In this document: one piece after another, positions 1-10,680 of the stretch
How positions within the stretch are numbered: position 1 is the first letter of the stretch
How the letters are laid out: each line of letters begins with the position of its first letter
NCBI GenBank assembly: GCA_003254925.1
Contig: QANZ01022632.1
Location: forward strand, 106,445 to 170,444
Direction of reading: 5' to 3'
Source: Chamaecrista fasciculata
Taxonomy: Eukaryota; Streptophyta; Magnoliopsida; Fabales; Fabaceae
DNA: 64,000 bases
Notes under the pieces: model-generated
Seen by the model: the letters and a program-made list of their open reading frames with translations, nothing else
The model's database searches: none
What the model was told of the DNA's origin: nothing
Program-made: the position numbers and the translations under genes

Positions 1-437
1 TTTATTAAAAAAGGAAAAGAAAAAGATAAAGAAGTGCATGCAAAAGCCTGGCTAATGAAAAAGGTTTTGTCTTTATTTCTCAAGGTGTCCATGTGGTGTC
101 CCCATATTCTAAACAGAATCATAGCTCACTTGGTTCTGGTTTAACAGACCATTTGATTTTTATAATCTTACCCATCCAAACAGTTACAAACGAGAAGAAC
201 TACAATTATATTTTGGTCCTTGACAGGTTTTTGTTTTCATTCTTGTCACTCACCATTCAAATCAGTCCTTTCTGCTAATGATTAGTCAATTTTGTTTACA
301 GTTTTAGTGACATGTGATCATTAAATTCCAACCAAACCATAATCAAAGTTAGAGGGCTTTCTCACAGAGGGACTAGCTTGGAAGGATTTCCAATCATCAG
401 GGACCAAAATGAAAATAAAAAAAGTATATATAAATTT
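1..437. other. Intergenic AT-rich DNA, no gene seen
   Basis: No reading frame with coding character, splice pattern or RNA gene is visible. The only open frame (positions 93-278) encodes a composition typical of random AT-rich DNA. Confidence 0.5.
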
Positions 438-1180
438 TAGGTTTAGAAAAAATGCAAATAGCTCCCTCTAACTATAGTCTAGTTGCAAATAGCTCATTTA
501 ACTGTCAAACCTAACAAATAACACCCTTGAATTATGATTTAGTTGCAAATAACCTCCTCAACTATATATCAAACCTATCAAATCCCCTCCTTCAATTGTG
601 GTCTAGTTTCAAATAACCCCTTGAAATTTTAAAATTTAGCATATAACCCCTTGAATTTTTACAGTATTTTGAATTTTAGCATTTTTTAATTGATTTTTCT
701 GAACATTTTAGTAGAGAAGAAAAACTTTAAACGCAATTAAATATGTTTAATTTACATAGAAATAGGATGATAGAATTATGTGTAAAATTAGAGTTTAACT
801 GCAAGATTGTAAAAATTCAATAGGGTATTTTCCAAATCATATATTTCAAGGGAAGTATTTATAACTAGGCCATATATAGTTGAACAACAGTATTTGCTGA
901 ATTTGATAGTTTAATCAGGATATTAGTTTTTTTTTTTGTAAACAAAAGTTTAAGTAGGGATAAGTAGCAGTATTTCATTAGGGTCAGGGAATATATACCT
1001 CCTCATTTATGAGGATTTATGATAAAAATTTACATATCACCCATCAAATAAGACACTCACATCGATGAAAGGACTCAAACATTTGCCTTTGTGGGAGGTT
1101 AGTATTTGCAACTATAGTTAAAGGGGGATATTTGCAATTAGGCTATAGTTAAAGGGGACTACTCGTATTTTTCCCCTTTA
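438..1180. repeat. Fold-back (TIR) element, Mutator-MITE-like
   Basis: The left arm reads towards 'GCAAATAGCTCCCTCTAACT' and its diverged reverse complement occurs at about 1100-1170 ('AGTTAAAGGGGACTACTCG'), so the ends form long terminal inverted repeats with repeated sub-blocks ('TAGTTGCAAATA'). The flanks share an imperfect TTTAGG-type duplication (7 of 9 bases). There is no coding content. I infer a decayed Mutator-like MITE lying directly upstream of the next gene. Confidence 0.55.
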
Positions 1181-1239
1181 GGCTATATTAAAAATGTGAA
1201 GAAGAAATATCACAGCATCTTCTTAATTCTCCTTTATAA

Positions 1240-2091
1240 ATGACAAGCATCATCACTTTGTATCCAAAAGAAGCAGAAAACATGGTCTCACTAGAACCTG
1301 TTAGAGCCTTTGATGCACCCTCAAGCCCTCGCATTTCATTCTCAGCAGAATTCTATGATGATAATGATGAAAGCAGCTTCATCTCCATCACTCCACAAGC
1401 CAGAGATGAAATTAATGGTGATAATGATGATGATGATGCAGAAAGGCAGAAGGAAAGAGCATTATTAATGAATGCAGAATTTGAGTTTCTCTCATGCAAT
1501 TATGTGAGCAACAACAACAACAAAAACAACACTTTGTTAACAGCTGATGAGCTTTTCTTTGAAGGGAAGATCCTTCCCTTTTGGCAGATGCAGCATTCAG
1601 AGAAGAAGCTCCAGAATATCAGTCTCAAATCCAAAGAAGAAGAACAAGAACAAGGAGAAGATGATGAAGAAGATGAAGATGAAGATGTGAAGAAGAAAGA
1701 TGAAGAGACTACTACAAGATTGAACTTTTTTGTGGATGAGGATCCATCTCCAAGGCCACCTAAATGCACAGTTTTATGGAAAGAATTACTTAAACTGAAG
1801 AAGCAACGTGCTTCTTCTTCTTCTTCTTCTTGTTCTTCTGTATCAGTATTAACACCTTCTTCATCTTCATCATCATCTTCTTCTTCAAGCTCAATTTCTG
1901 ATATGGCTTCCAAAGAAGGAAAGAAGCATAATGTGAAGAGGGTGAAGAAAGGGCTAGAGAGAACAAGATCAGCTAGTATCAGAATTAGACCAATGATCAA
2001 CATGCCCATTTGCACACACCCACAAGTTAATAATAATAATAAAAGCACCAATGTCTTGCCTCCATTGTTTTCACTTAAGAAAGGAAGATAA
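1240..2091 (+). CDS. Acidic, Ser-rich uncharacterised plant protein (single exon)
   Basis: This is an intronless 283-codon frame. Near the N terminus is a 'PSSPRISFSAEF' block, followed by Asp/Glu-rich tracts, an 'EFEFLS' block, and 'ADELFFEGKILP' near residue 105. A 'PSPRPPKCTVLWKELLKLKKQ' region lies before a poly-Ser stretch, and the C terminus is basic. The SPR/FSAEF plus ADELFxxGxILP arrangement recurs in plant-specific proteins of unknown function and loosely recalls the DUF1645/MAKR-like proteins; that link is from memory and weak. The second Met (position 1282) is an alternative start, since the first 14 residues are the least conserved-looking. No signal peptide or membrane segment is seen, so a soluble, possibly nuclear or peripheral membrane protein is inferred. 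The acidic and Ser tracts come from GAT/GAA and TCT/TCA triplet runs. Function unknown. Confidence 0.75.
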   Translation: MTSIITLYPKEAENMVSLEPVRAFDAPSSPRISFSAEFYDDNDESSFISITPQARDEINGDNDDDDAERQKERALLMNAEFEFLSCNYVSNNNNKNNTLLTADELFFEGKILPFWQMQHSEKKLQNISLKSKEEEQEQGEDDEEDEDEDVKKKDEETTTRLNFFVDEDPSPRPPKCTVLWKELLKLKKQRASSSSSSCSSVSVLTPSSSSSSSSSSSSISDMASKEGKKHNVKRVKKGLERTRSASIRIRPMINMPICTHPQVNNNNKSTNVLPPLFSLKKGR

Positions 2092-2652
2092 GATCAGAGA
2101 TATGAGGTTTTTGAAGATTAATGTGTGATTGATCATCTGGGTTTTCATGATCTCAAGAGTTCTCAAATAATTAAGTCTATGTCACTTATTTCTTTCATTG
2201 ATTCTTATTACAGAATGGGTTTTCATTATGGATTATTGTTAGTGTATTTTTTTTGACAGGGTTGGATCTGTCATGAGAAATTACAATGTAAATTTTGGTT
2301 TATGATCTAGTCATATATATTGGAGTATTGTGTATGTATTCTCTATGAATCAATTTAGAAGTGTTTTTTTTTTTTTGTGTATTTTTTTTTTCTGGATTGC
2401 ATATTAGGAAATGGTGGAAGTTGTCACATGGTATACAAGCAGAGCTGTTTAGTCTGAATCCCACATGGGAAGTTCAGAGACAGATCCGATCAGAGAGGAC
2501 ACAATATTAATGAGCTTTAGACGTTTCAATAGAGTGTGATGGACCAGGAATTTAAAGTGTTATGAAGTTTGAAATAATGCAATGAAATTTAATTGCTGTA
2601 AATTGTAATTCACTTCTTGTCATTTGAAAGTATCTTGCTTGGATAATATGTA
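2092..2652. other. 3' flank of the acidic-protein gene
   Basis: AT-rich sequence with T tracts (around 2365-2395), probably the 3' UTR and spacer. No other gene is seen before the Helitron terminus at 2653. Confidence 0.5.
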
Positions 2653-2760
2653 TCTATACTATATTATATGTCTGAGACTCTTTTAGTTGGTAAAAAATAA
2701 TTAAATTAAAAATTAAAAAAATAAGAAATAAACATGTGAAATTTGATAATTGGCTAACTA
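2653..2760 (+). repeat. Tandem duplicate of the Helitron 5' terminus (first copy)
   Basis: These 108 bp start TCTATACTATATTATATG and end GGCTAACTA. The same sequence starts again at 2761, is split by a MITE at 2786/2787, and resumes at 3100 to about 3188 with a few substitutions. Either the 5' end was duplicated in tandem or a second element inserted exactly at the first terminus. Confidence 0.8.
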
Positions 2761-2786
2761 TCTATACTATATTATATGTCTGAGAC

Positions 2787-3099
2787 CTATGAAGCGTGGA
2801 CACTTCATTTTGAAGGCGTGTCACCGTGTCAGATACGTGTCAGTGTCCGACACCCGTACGACACCGACACGACACATATCCATAAATTTTAGAATATAAA
2901 TCAATTTTTTTTATAACTTTAACATGACAATAGATATGACATATATTATGAATAAAAATTGTAATTTTTAAATTTTTCATTAAAAATTATGAATATTTAA
3001 TTATTTATATATATAAATATATGTCGTGTCGTGTCGCGTAAGTTTGAGAGTTTGGCGTGTCGCTGTGTCCGTGTCCGTGTCAGTGTCCATGCGTTATAG
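2787..3099. mobile_element. hAT-like MITE, copy 1 (313 bp, 8-bp TSD)
   Basis: The terminal inverted repeat starts CTATGAAGCGTGGACACT and ends AGTGTCCATGCGTTATAG. It is flanked by a perfect 8-bp duplication TCTGAGAC (2779-2786 and 3100-3107), and the duplication restores the second copy of the Helitron 5' repeat when the insert is removed. An 8-bp TSD suits the hAT superfamily. The sub-terminal region is rich in GTGTC/GACAC motifs and the centre is AT-rich. There is no coding capacity. A second copy of the same length lies at 38231-38543. Confidence 0.85.
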
Positions 3100-3388
3100 T
3101 CTGAGACCCTTTTAGTTGGTCAAAAATAATTAAATTAAAAATTAAAAAAATAAGAAATAAACATGTGGAATTTGATAATTGGCTAACTATATAGATAATG
3201 GGAGAGAGAAAGTAGTAGATGAGATTTAAGAAAGTGAAAACTTACTATTTGGTCTTTTAATTTTCACACTTCTAATGATTTAGTCCTTGAATAATAGAAA
3301 TAGAGTACTATTTAGTCACTGAATAATTACAAATGTCAAATCAAAGGTTACATACATATTTCCGTGCCCTAACTAGTTATTATTATCA

Positions 3389-3935
3389 GGCCAAAATGCA
3401 TTTTTGGTAACTCTATTTTTGGGGTAGGTTGTCATTCAGCCCTCTATCTTTTTTTTTCTTGCAATTTTAGTCCTAAAAGTTTTTCAAAAGTTTCACCACT
3501 CTTTGGTCTCAAACCTTTTTTAGGACTCGATTTGATCTTATTTGTTGATGATTTCAACAGGATAAGAGAAAAAAATCAACAATAACAACTCGTAATTCTA
3601 AATTCATCGCATTTTGACTTGAAACAAGAAAGATAAGACCAATTTCACTCATTCGGCCGTGAAATGAGTGACCCACCATACTTTGGAGTCAAATTTAATC
3701 TTGTTCGCTGAGGTTCTTATTGGATAGAGAAATAATTCGTCAAAAGCAACACATAACTTTGGACCCATTACATTTGAACTTGAAATGAGAGAAGTATGGT
3801 TCAATTGTTGAAAGTAAAAAATGAAATTTTTAAAAAACTTCTAGAATCAAAATAACAAAGAGAAAAAATAGATAAAGGGTTTGACGGTAACCTACCCCTA
3901 AGATAAAGAACCAAAGATATTTACTAATATGGTGT
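3389..3935. repeat. Fold-back repeat inside the Helitron
   Basis: A left arm 'GGGGTAGGTTGTCATTCAGC' has its diverged inverse near 3880-3900 ('GACGGTAACCTACCCC'). Between the arms is sequence related to the dispersed family with 'TTGAACTTGAAATGAGAG' motifs that recurs through the window. It is an old non-coding TIR element. Confidence 0.5.
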
Positions 3936-4742
3936 CTCATTATTTTTTTCTTTTTTGAGTAATAACAGTTTTTCTCTATCCTCTCTTGAATTGATCCTTT
4001 TATTAAAGAGTGAGTTTTGGATTTTAGAAAATATTTGCTATCCTATATAGTAGCTTTTCAATTAGTTGGCCATGTTTGAAGAGTGATAGCTTATGATTCT
4101 CAAAGAGATGACTAAGGTGTGTTGCCTTCTTTTGTTGTTATCTTCTTTATCATATAAGAAAGACTAAAAGCAGAGCACATCTCTTGGTTGCCTGCCACGT
4201 GTCACTGTAAATTAAATTGTCATAAAAACGTTTTATGACAATTCGACCAATGGTAGCTATCCACGTATTTTCTCATTTTATTTGGTATTTTTATATGATC
4301 AATTTATATACACATGTCAATTGTCACACTAAGAGAACCAATCACGTTTTACATATTCGCCACCAAAGCATATAAAAGTTTGACATGTGTATATTACCAT
4401 TTAAGTCTTCAAAATTTCGTTTAGTATAAATTAAGAATACACATGGGCTATTTATTGTGATTGCATTAGTGTGATCAAGCTGGATCACACAATAACCTAT
4501 ATTTAGAATGATTGTAATATCATATTCAATTAAATCTTCAATTTGGCCAAGTCATAATTTAATCAAATTGATTGGTAGTGAATGCATTTTAAAAACATAC
4601 CATATCTGATTAATACTGCTAATTAAAAATTGATATTTGCCATAACGATTTTAGCAGTATAAATGTCCCATGATCATTGTTCTGCCAACACCAAAATTAC
4701 ACGCCGTAATATTTTTTCATAACGTGACCTAGAGGTGCCAGT
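3936..4742. other. 5' region of the RPA-like gene
   Basis: AT-rich sequence with no coding frame, presumed to hold the promoter of the RPA-like gene. No specific element can be assigned. Confidence 0.35.
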
Positions 4743-7082
4743 ATGATGAACCAAAAGTTTGATCGCGTTTCGGCCATTAATCCTGTCATTCGACCCAACT
4801 TCACAATCAAGGTTCGCATTGTTCATTTATGGCACCGGGCATCGTACAGCTATGATAAATCAGCGGATGCAGGCGAGGGCATGATTGAATTTGTGCTTTG
4901 TGACAATGAGGTGATTTGTGTTTTATTAATTTGTATATTATATAATATTTTTTCATATCTGTACAGATCCTTATTATACTCTAATGAGTCTGAACATTTA
5001 ACTGTTTTTTAGAATGGATTAATCGAGGGAGTCATACAGAGCCGTTGTATGAAAAAATTTAGGCGAGAAGTCAAAGAAGGTCAAGTGTACATTATGTCGC
5101 AGTTCGGAGTCGGTCACAATACGAGCAATTTTCGTGCTACCCATCACGATTATAGGATCATGTTCCATAAGAGTACTATGGTAGTCAATCAACCCGATGA
5201 TCCAAGCATTTCTCGATATGGGATTGTCGTCACACCGACTTCGTCCATATTTGATAAGGACACCAACTTAAATCACTTAGTTGGTTAGTAGGTTGTTTTT
5301 TTTTTTAGTATAAACATATTAACTTACGTAAGAAATATGTTATCTGATGTATATCTATAAATGCTTGGATCTGTGTTTGGTATTAATCCAGATATCATGG
5401 GAAAGTTATGTGGCGTACATTATTTTTCTGATGACAAAGATAATGCCAAGAATCGCATAGTGGTCGACATTCAAGATAAGGAGTGAGATATACTCACATT
5501 ATATATATATATGTATATATCTTATGGTTCTTCATTCGTATATAATATTATTTGCAATTAAATACTATTTTAGAGATTCTAATTCATATCATTTAATCAC
5601 TTTTTCTTAGGAAAAACGTCATATCCGTCACACTTTGGGCCCAATTTGCAGATCAAGTTATGCATTATATGTCTAATCACAATGAGGGTCCCATTATTAT
5701 GGTCGTCCAATGGGCTCGAATCAAAGATTTTAATGGAGTGCGTCAGGTTACAAATTCTTATTATGCAACCCGTGTTCTCATGAATCTTGATATTCCTCTT
5801 TTCAAAGAATTCAAGGATTCTCTCGGACCGGATGATCTCATGATTCCGAATTCAACTTCTTCGAAAAATGCTACATCACTCTCTGGTGAATCGGTGGTTC
5901 ACGTCAATGACCTGTATGAAGCATCCGACCAAACCATTTGTTCTATTATTGCTACCGTACTGAAGGTTGATACTGATTTGGGTTGGTTTTACGAAGCATG
6001 CAAAAAGTGCTCTTCAAAAGTCAACCCGTCTGGTCGAGGCTTCCATTATGATAAGTGTTTCCAACTTTATCCGAGTTGCCAAATCAAGTATAGTTTACTA
6101 CGTGTTCTAAATTTGTGCACATAATTTATAAATCTGATTTTTTCTAATATGATGATTCTATAACACTATATTTCAAAACATGACAGATACAAAGTGCAAA
6201 TCATGGTGATTGATGATACCGGAACTGCTGTTATAACACTTTTTGATAGAGAATGCGCCAAATTCCTAGACATGACAGCTGAACAATTATGCAAGACTAC
6301 AAATCAGGTAAATATTAAGTTTACTATTTGATATTTTTCTCCTATTATCAATTATTCTGTAAATCGCGGTAATATTAATATTTGACATTTTTTTTTCCAA
6401 CTACCAATTTTATTCTGGTAATATCCATATGCAGACGGACGATGATCAGAGCCAAATTCCTAAAATATTTGATCGTTTTTTGGGCAAAAAATTTTTATTC
6501 AAGATCAAGGTTAAAGCTTTCTCCCAAAACATGATGCCGTCATTCACTGTCAACAAAATGATTGATCACGAGGATACTATTAAGCGCTATGACATATCAT
6601 CCACGGTATTAAATTCTAAACGATGTTTTATCATATTAATTATAAAATTAAAAGCATCAATTATATCAATATTAATGGTGGTTAATTCCCGTGGTAATTT
6701 CTTCAGGATATCGTTCAAGAAAACACATCTACTGAAAATGATGGCGAGATTAGTGAGAAGGTATAATTTATTAACAATCATTCTAATTTATTTGTTGATA
6801 TATTAATATATGTATCGATCTAACAAAACATCAACTATATTTTAGGGATCAATTTCTCTAGGTGATGACGATTTGAAGACACCCGAAGTCAGTCGATCAA
6901 AGATTGATGTGATCGTTGATAATTCTGTTCCATTCACGGATCTGACTACTTCGCCAGATGATGAGTCTGAACCTTCATTGAAGAGGAACTATTCGGATGA
7001 TCATTCTATGGGAAAGGAGGTCGGTGAACAGTCAAGCAATAAAATGAAGTTGCTGAAGAAGATAAAGCTAGAGAAGAATTGA
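4743..7082 (+). CDS. RPA70-like single-stranded-DNA-binding protein, 8 exons
   Basis: Eight exons read cleanly: 4743-4910, 5013-5283, 5392-5482, 5611-6087, 6187-6307, 6435-6605, 6707-6760 and 6846-7082. They give an uninterrupted 529-residue protein with GT-AG introns. RPA70 is the large subunit of replication protein A, whose OB folds bind single-stranded DNA. The N-terminal exons carry an OB-like segment ('NFTIKVRIVHLW') and a second block ('GIVVTPTSSIFDK'). Exon 4 has the 'ISVTLWAQFADQ' strand, then a C-terminal OB/zinc-finger region (CKKC, later KCxxxxxSC) ending in 'VIDDTGTAVITLFDREC'. The tail is Lys-rich ('KRNYSDDHSMGKE'), as in plant Helitron-borne RPA proteins. It lacks the RPA70N protein-interaction domain of cellular RPA1. 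It probably served Helitron replication; expression is unknown. The start could be either of the two adjacent Met codons. Confidence 0.83.
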
Positions 7083-8057
7083 TGTCTTAATGTGTTGCAA
7101 GGTTCCATAGAACTGATGTCTTAATTTGTGTCACATGTTCTTATATTGTTGGTGCTTTTTGTAGTATGTCTTTTTAAGTTGGGTGATATGTTGGGATTTT
7201 GACTGTTTGTTGGATTGTGTGGTGTTCCTATGTTTTTTAAATTATATAGTCATTAAGATCTAATTTTAATGTACCAATTAAATATTGAATCTTAATCATT
7301 CATGTTGATTAGAGCATTCTGCCTTTTGAACAAAATAATTGTTTATGATTTAATTTTACCCGATGATCGGGGCTTTGAAATTTTAGACTTCAACGCCGAA
7401 TCAAAACTCATTTTGGTTTGATATAAAATGTAAAATTTGTAGCTTTACGTAAATTAAACATATTTTTGACGGCTGTATCACGTCAAATGTGTTTAGATAT
7501 GAGTTTTGTAATTTCAAAACTTGAAAATCATAACGATTTTAGTGATCAAAGGTTTTAAAATCAACAAAATAACATTTTTTTATTTTTTTCGTTTGTATTT
7601 GATTATTTATATCTAATAATAAATTTATTTTTTTAACCTAATACTTTATAAATACTAATTAAGATATTTTATATAAGAAAGTAAAAAATCAAAGTAAGCA
7701 TGATACATTTTCATAATTATTTTTTAATAATCATATACTTCGACCTCTTAAAAATATACAAATTGATAATTTAGTTGATTTTTTAAAAAAATTAATCTAT
7801 ATACTAACTGAATATTTTCATTATTAGAAATATGTCAGACACGCTTTAGATATATATATATAAATATATACATATATTTAAACCTATTGCGTTTTTTTTT
7901 TCAACTTTCGTTAATAAATCTATTCACTTTAATTGTCATTCATATTACTCATTAAATGACTTTCCATTATTATTAATTTTAAATGTGATTAAATATATTT
8001 TGATTATCATAAATAGTTAGATTTGTAAAAGTCAATTCAAATTTGATGATATAAATC
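7083..8057. other. AT-rich non-coding Helitron interior
   Basis: Strongly AT-rich with TA microsatellite runs (around 7850-7875). No open frame, RNA gene or conserved motif was recognised. Confidence 0.5.
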
Positions 8058-8240
8058 TTTGGCAATCAAGTTTTGGTAATCAATTAATCATGATTTGGCA
8101 ATCAATCAATCAAAATTTGGCAATCAATTAATCACGTGTATTCTTAGCCAAACAAATCATGATTTGCCAATCAATTCACCTACTTTAAATAGTGTATGAA
8201 TAACAGACATCTTCCTTGGCAATCAATTCATATTATGTAA
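8058..8240 (+). repeat. Degenerate minisatellite 'TTTGGCAATCAATTAATCA'
   Basis: A unit of about 20-28 bp built on 'TTGGCAATCAATTAATCA' recurs roughly six times with variation (for example 'GATTTGGCAATCAATCAATC' and 'ATTTGCCAATCAATTCA'). It is non-coding. Confidence 0.55.
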
Positions 8241-8559
8241 ATTTTATCATTGGTGGCCAATCATACCATATAAATTGCTAATGTAAGATATTCTAGATGA
8301 TAAATACTTAACTTAATCAGGAAAGGAAAAAAAATAAATACATTACACAAATCGAGATTTTTTGATTTCTTGATTTAAACTATATATATATATGTTTTTT
8401 TCCTTCAAAAGTGCATTAATTTGTGTTAAATTGCAGTGTCTGTTAGACTTGCATAATACTATGAAAGGACAAAGAATTTTAAGATAGGAATTTTATTTTA
8501 ATAATACAAAAAAAAACATGTCTAAATATTTATATTTTTTAAATAATACTATGAATTAC

Positions 8560-10680
8560 TTTATGAATTACTTTATATTTTTAAATTATGTTTTTATTTT
8601 TTAAACATGTCTAAATATAATACAGTGAATTACTTTATATTTTCAAATTATGTTTTTATTTTTTAAACAAAGTATAATTTAATAAAAAATATTATTGTAA
8701 TTATATTTGTATTTTTTAAANGGAAACATTTTATATTCATAAGGTTTACGGCATTAATCATTTATAAGTATCAATTTGTGTGTATATAATAACACACTAT
8801 TATATTATCAAATTTTCAACTATTAATTCGATAAATAATTAGGGTAATTTTTTTATAAAAATACGCTATATTTTGTAATTTTTTTTCAACGATCAATTTG
8901 TGTGTATATAATACCACACTATTTGTCTTTTTATTGGAAGTGTACAATTTTGTTTCTTTGTACTTGAGATGCCTTATTTGTATTAGAGATACCTTCACAA
9001 TCGAGTAAATATAACGAAGATGCCTTATATAAGTTGCCTATTTCAAGTATGATCTGATTTGCTTTGATCTTCATCATGGTGATTGCAAATTAATTTATGA
9101 TTTACATATGTATGAAATTTATAAATGTGTCTAGAAAAATCAATTTGCATGTAATCTTGGTAAATTTTGTACCATATCATTAATGGGTTGCTCTATCCCC
9201 TCAAAACCAATCAATTTAAATATCCGTGACATTTACGCATAGATGTGGTTCGCATCAGTTGGAATATTCGACAACTTTTTTCTTAGTAGAACTCAGAGGG
9301 CGTTCTGTAATTTATGGCGGTGTAGTTTCTCATTCAGCAAGGTATAATAGCAAGCACACGTCTCAATTGCTTACTAAATTTAATTAATTAGTTTGTAATA
9401 TGTTTGTTTTGTTGCGTACTTTCCAGTGATATTATGACTGCACTATTCCGTTTAGGTGACTATGAGTTACCGAACGATATGATGCACACAATTATGTCAT
9501 TTATGACGACTGAGGACCTTTATGAAGGCCGAAGGGTGTGCAAAAATTGGGACAATAGTGTTCGTGACAAGGAGTTCGCTCTATTTTATAACAAATTCTC
9601 AAAAGCAAATAAAGAATCTCATCTGTTATCAATCGATTGTGGTAATTATCTCGACCCATATAGGATATTTATCACTATATCCAAAAGGTACATTAACAGG
9701 GAAAAATGGCAACAGATCATTCCAAGAGTTGGCTTTAATCCATTAGTTAAGTTGTTTGTGTTAGGATCAATTGATGGTTTGATCTGTTTGCAAACTGATC
9801 CGAGACATTCCAAGCTTTTCTTTGTTATATGCAATCCTGTCACAGGTCAAACAATCAATGTGAAGCCTCCTACCAATGAAAATGATATTAGTAAGTTTTT
9901 TTTTTTTTTGCAATTACTGGTTCGATATGTACATTATTGGTACGATATGTACATACAATTTATCACTGATATATAAATTTATTTTTATTGTATACAGCAT
10001 TTCTCAAAACGTCCTTTGCATTTAATGCTACTATCAAATCATATGTGATCATATTTATGTGGAATATGTCTGGCATGGAAGATCATTCATGTTTGTCAAC
10101 GTTCACAACTACTTCACGTGCTTGGTCTCAACCACAAATCTGCCAACAAGATATTAAGGAACTTTTCGAAACCTGTATGCATATCAATGGGAAGAGTTAT
10201 TGGTTGGCTGAAAGTGTAAACAAAAACAATGGAAGGTATGTGCACATCGTTTGTTTGATGTCGGAAAGAATGAGTTCACTACGTTTGACATGCCTGGTGA
10301 AAATAAAAAAAAAGACATGGAAATTGTCGTCAACCGACAACTCACTCAACCCGTTTTGGTGGGGCTCCTTATTATTCGTATGAAGTTTGGCGCTTAGTAG
10401 ATAAATCAGTCAATACCGGTTGGTGGGAAAGAATTTTAGCACTTAATCCCGTTTCAGCGAACGTAGAATTTATTTGTTACTCGGAAGGAAGATGTGTATT
10501 TTCAAACTACTATAGCAAATTATACGACAATGACAGTATGTGTTCTAAAAGAGTTTACTACATTGGTCGTGAAGTTGCTGCAATAATCAAGGAGATACGC
10601 GAGAAACTACCATTTAGCTTTTCAATTAACGGCTGTACCAAGTATTGTGGTTCTTTGACTAATTTTTAAATGTGTCTTAA
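8560..10680 (+). repeat. Segmental duplication, unit 1 (F-box copy 1)
   Basis: The upstream blocks 'CATTTATAAGTATCAATTTG' and 'GAATTACTTTATATTTTTAA' and the F-box gene itself recur about 3.5-3.9 kb downstream (about 12120-14180) in the same order and strand. The whole gene with promoter and 5'-UTR intron was therefore duplicated in tandem. An assembly N lies at 8721. Confidence 0.7.
9434..10669 (+). pseudogene. F-box/DUF295 gene copy 1, broken by two frameshifts
   Basis: Exon 1 (9434-9890) encodes an F-box ('LPNDMMHTIMSFMTTEDLYE', then 'CKNWDNSVRD') and the start of a DUF295/KIB-type domain with the hallmark 'NPVTGQTINV'. Exon 2 starts at 9998 and keeps the DUF295 frame to about 10230 ('SYWLAES'). 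The frame must then shift near 10240-10260 to read 'DVGKNEFTTFDMP', and shift again near 10375 to read 'YEVWRLVDKS', running to a TAA at 10667-10669. Such proteins are substrate receptors of SCF ubiquitin ligases. Copy 2 aligns along the whole length, which locates the breaks. The start 'MTALFRLGDYELP' matches copy 2 'MDCIFRVGEFELP' and follows a 5'-UTR intron acceptor (TTTCCAG). Assembly errors could mimic frameshifts. Confidence 0.75.

Noticed and set aside
1500-2051. 183-codon antisense frame opposite the acidic-protein gene
   Set aside because: It consists of Leu/Ser/Glu runs that mirror the triplet repeats of the sense gene, and has no domain.
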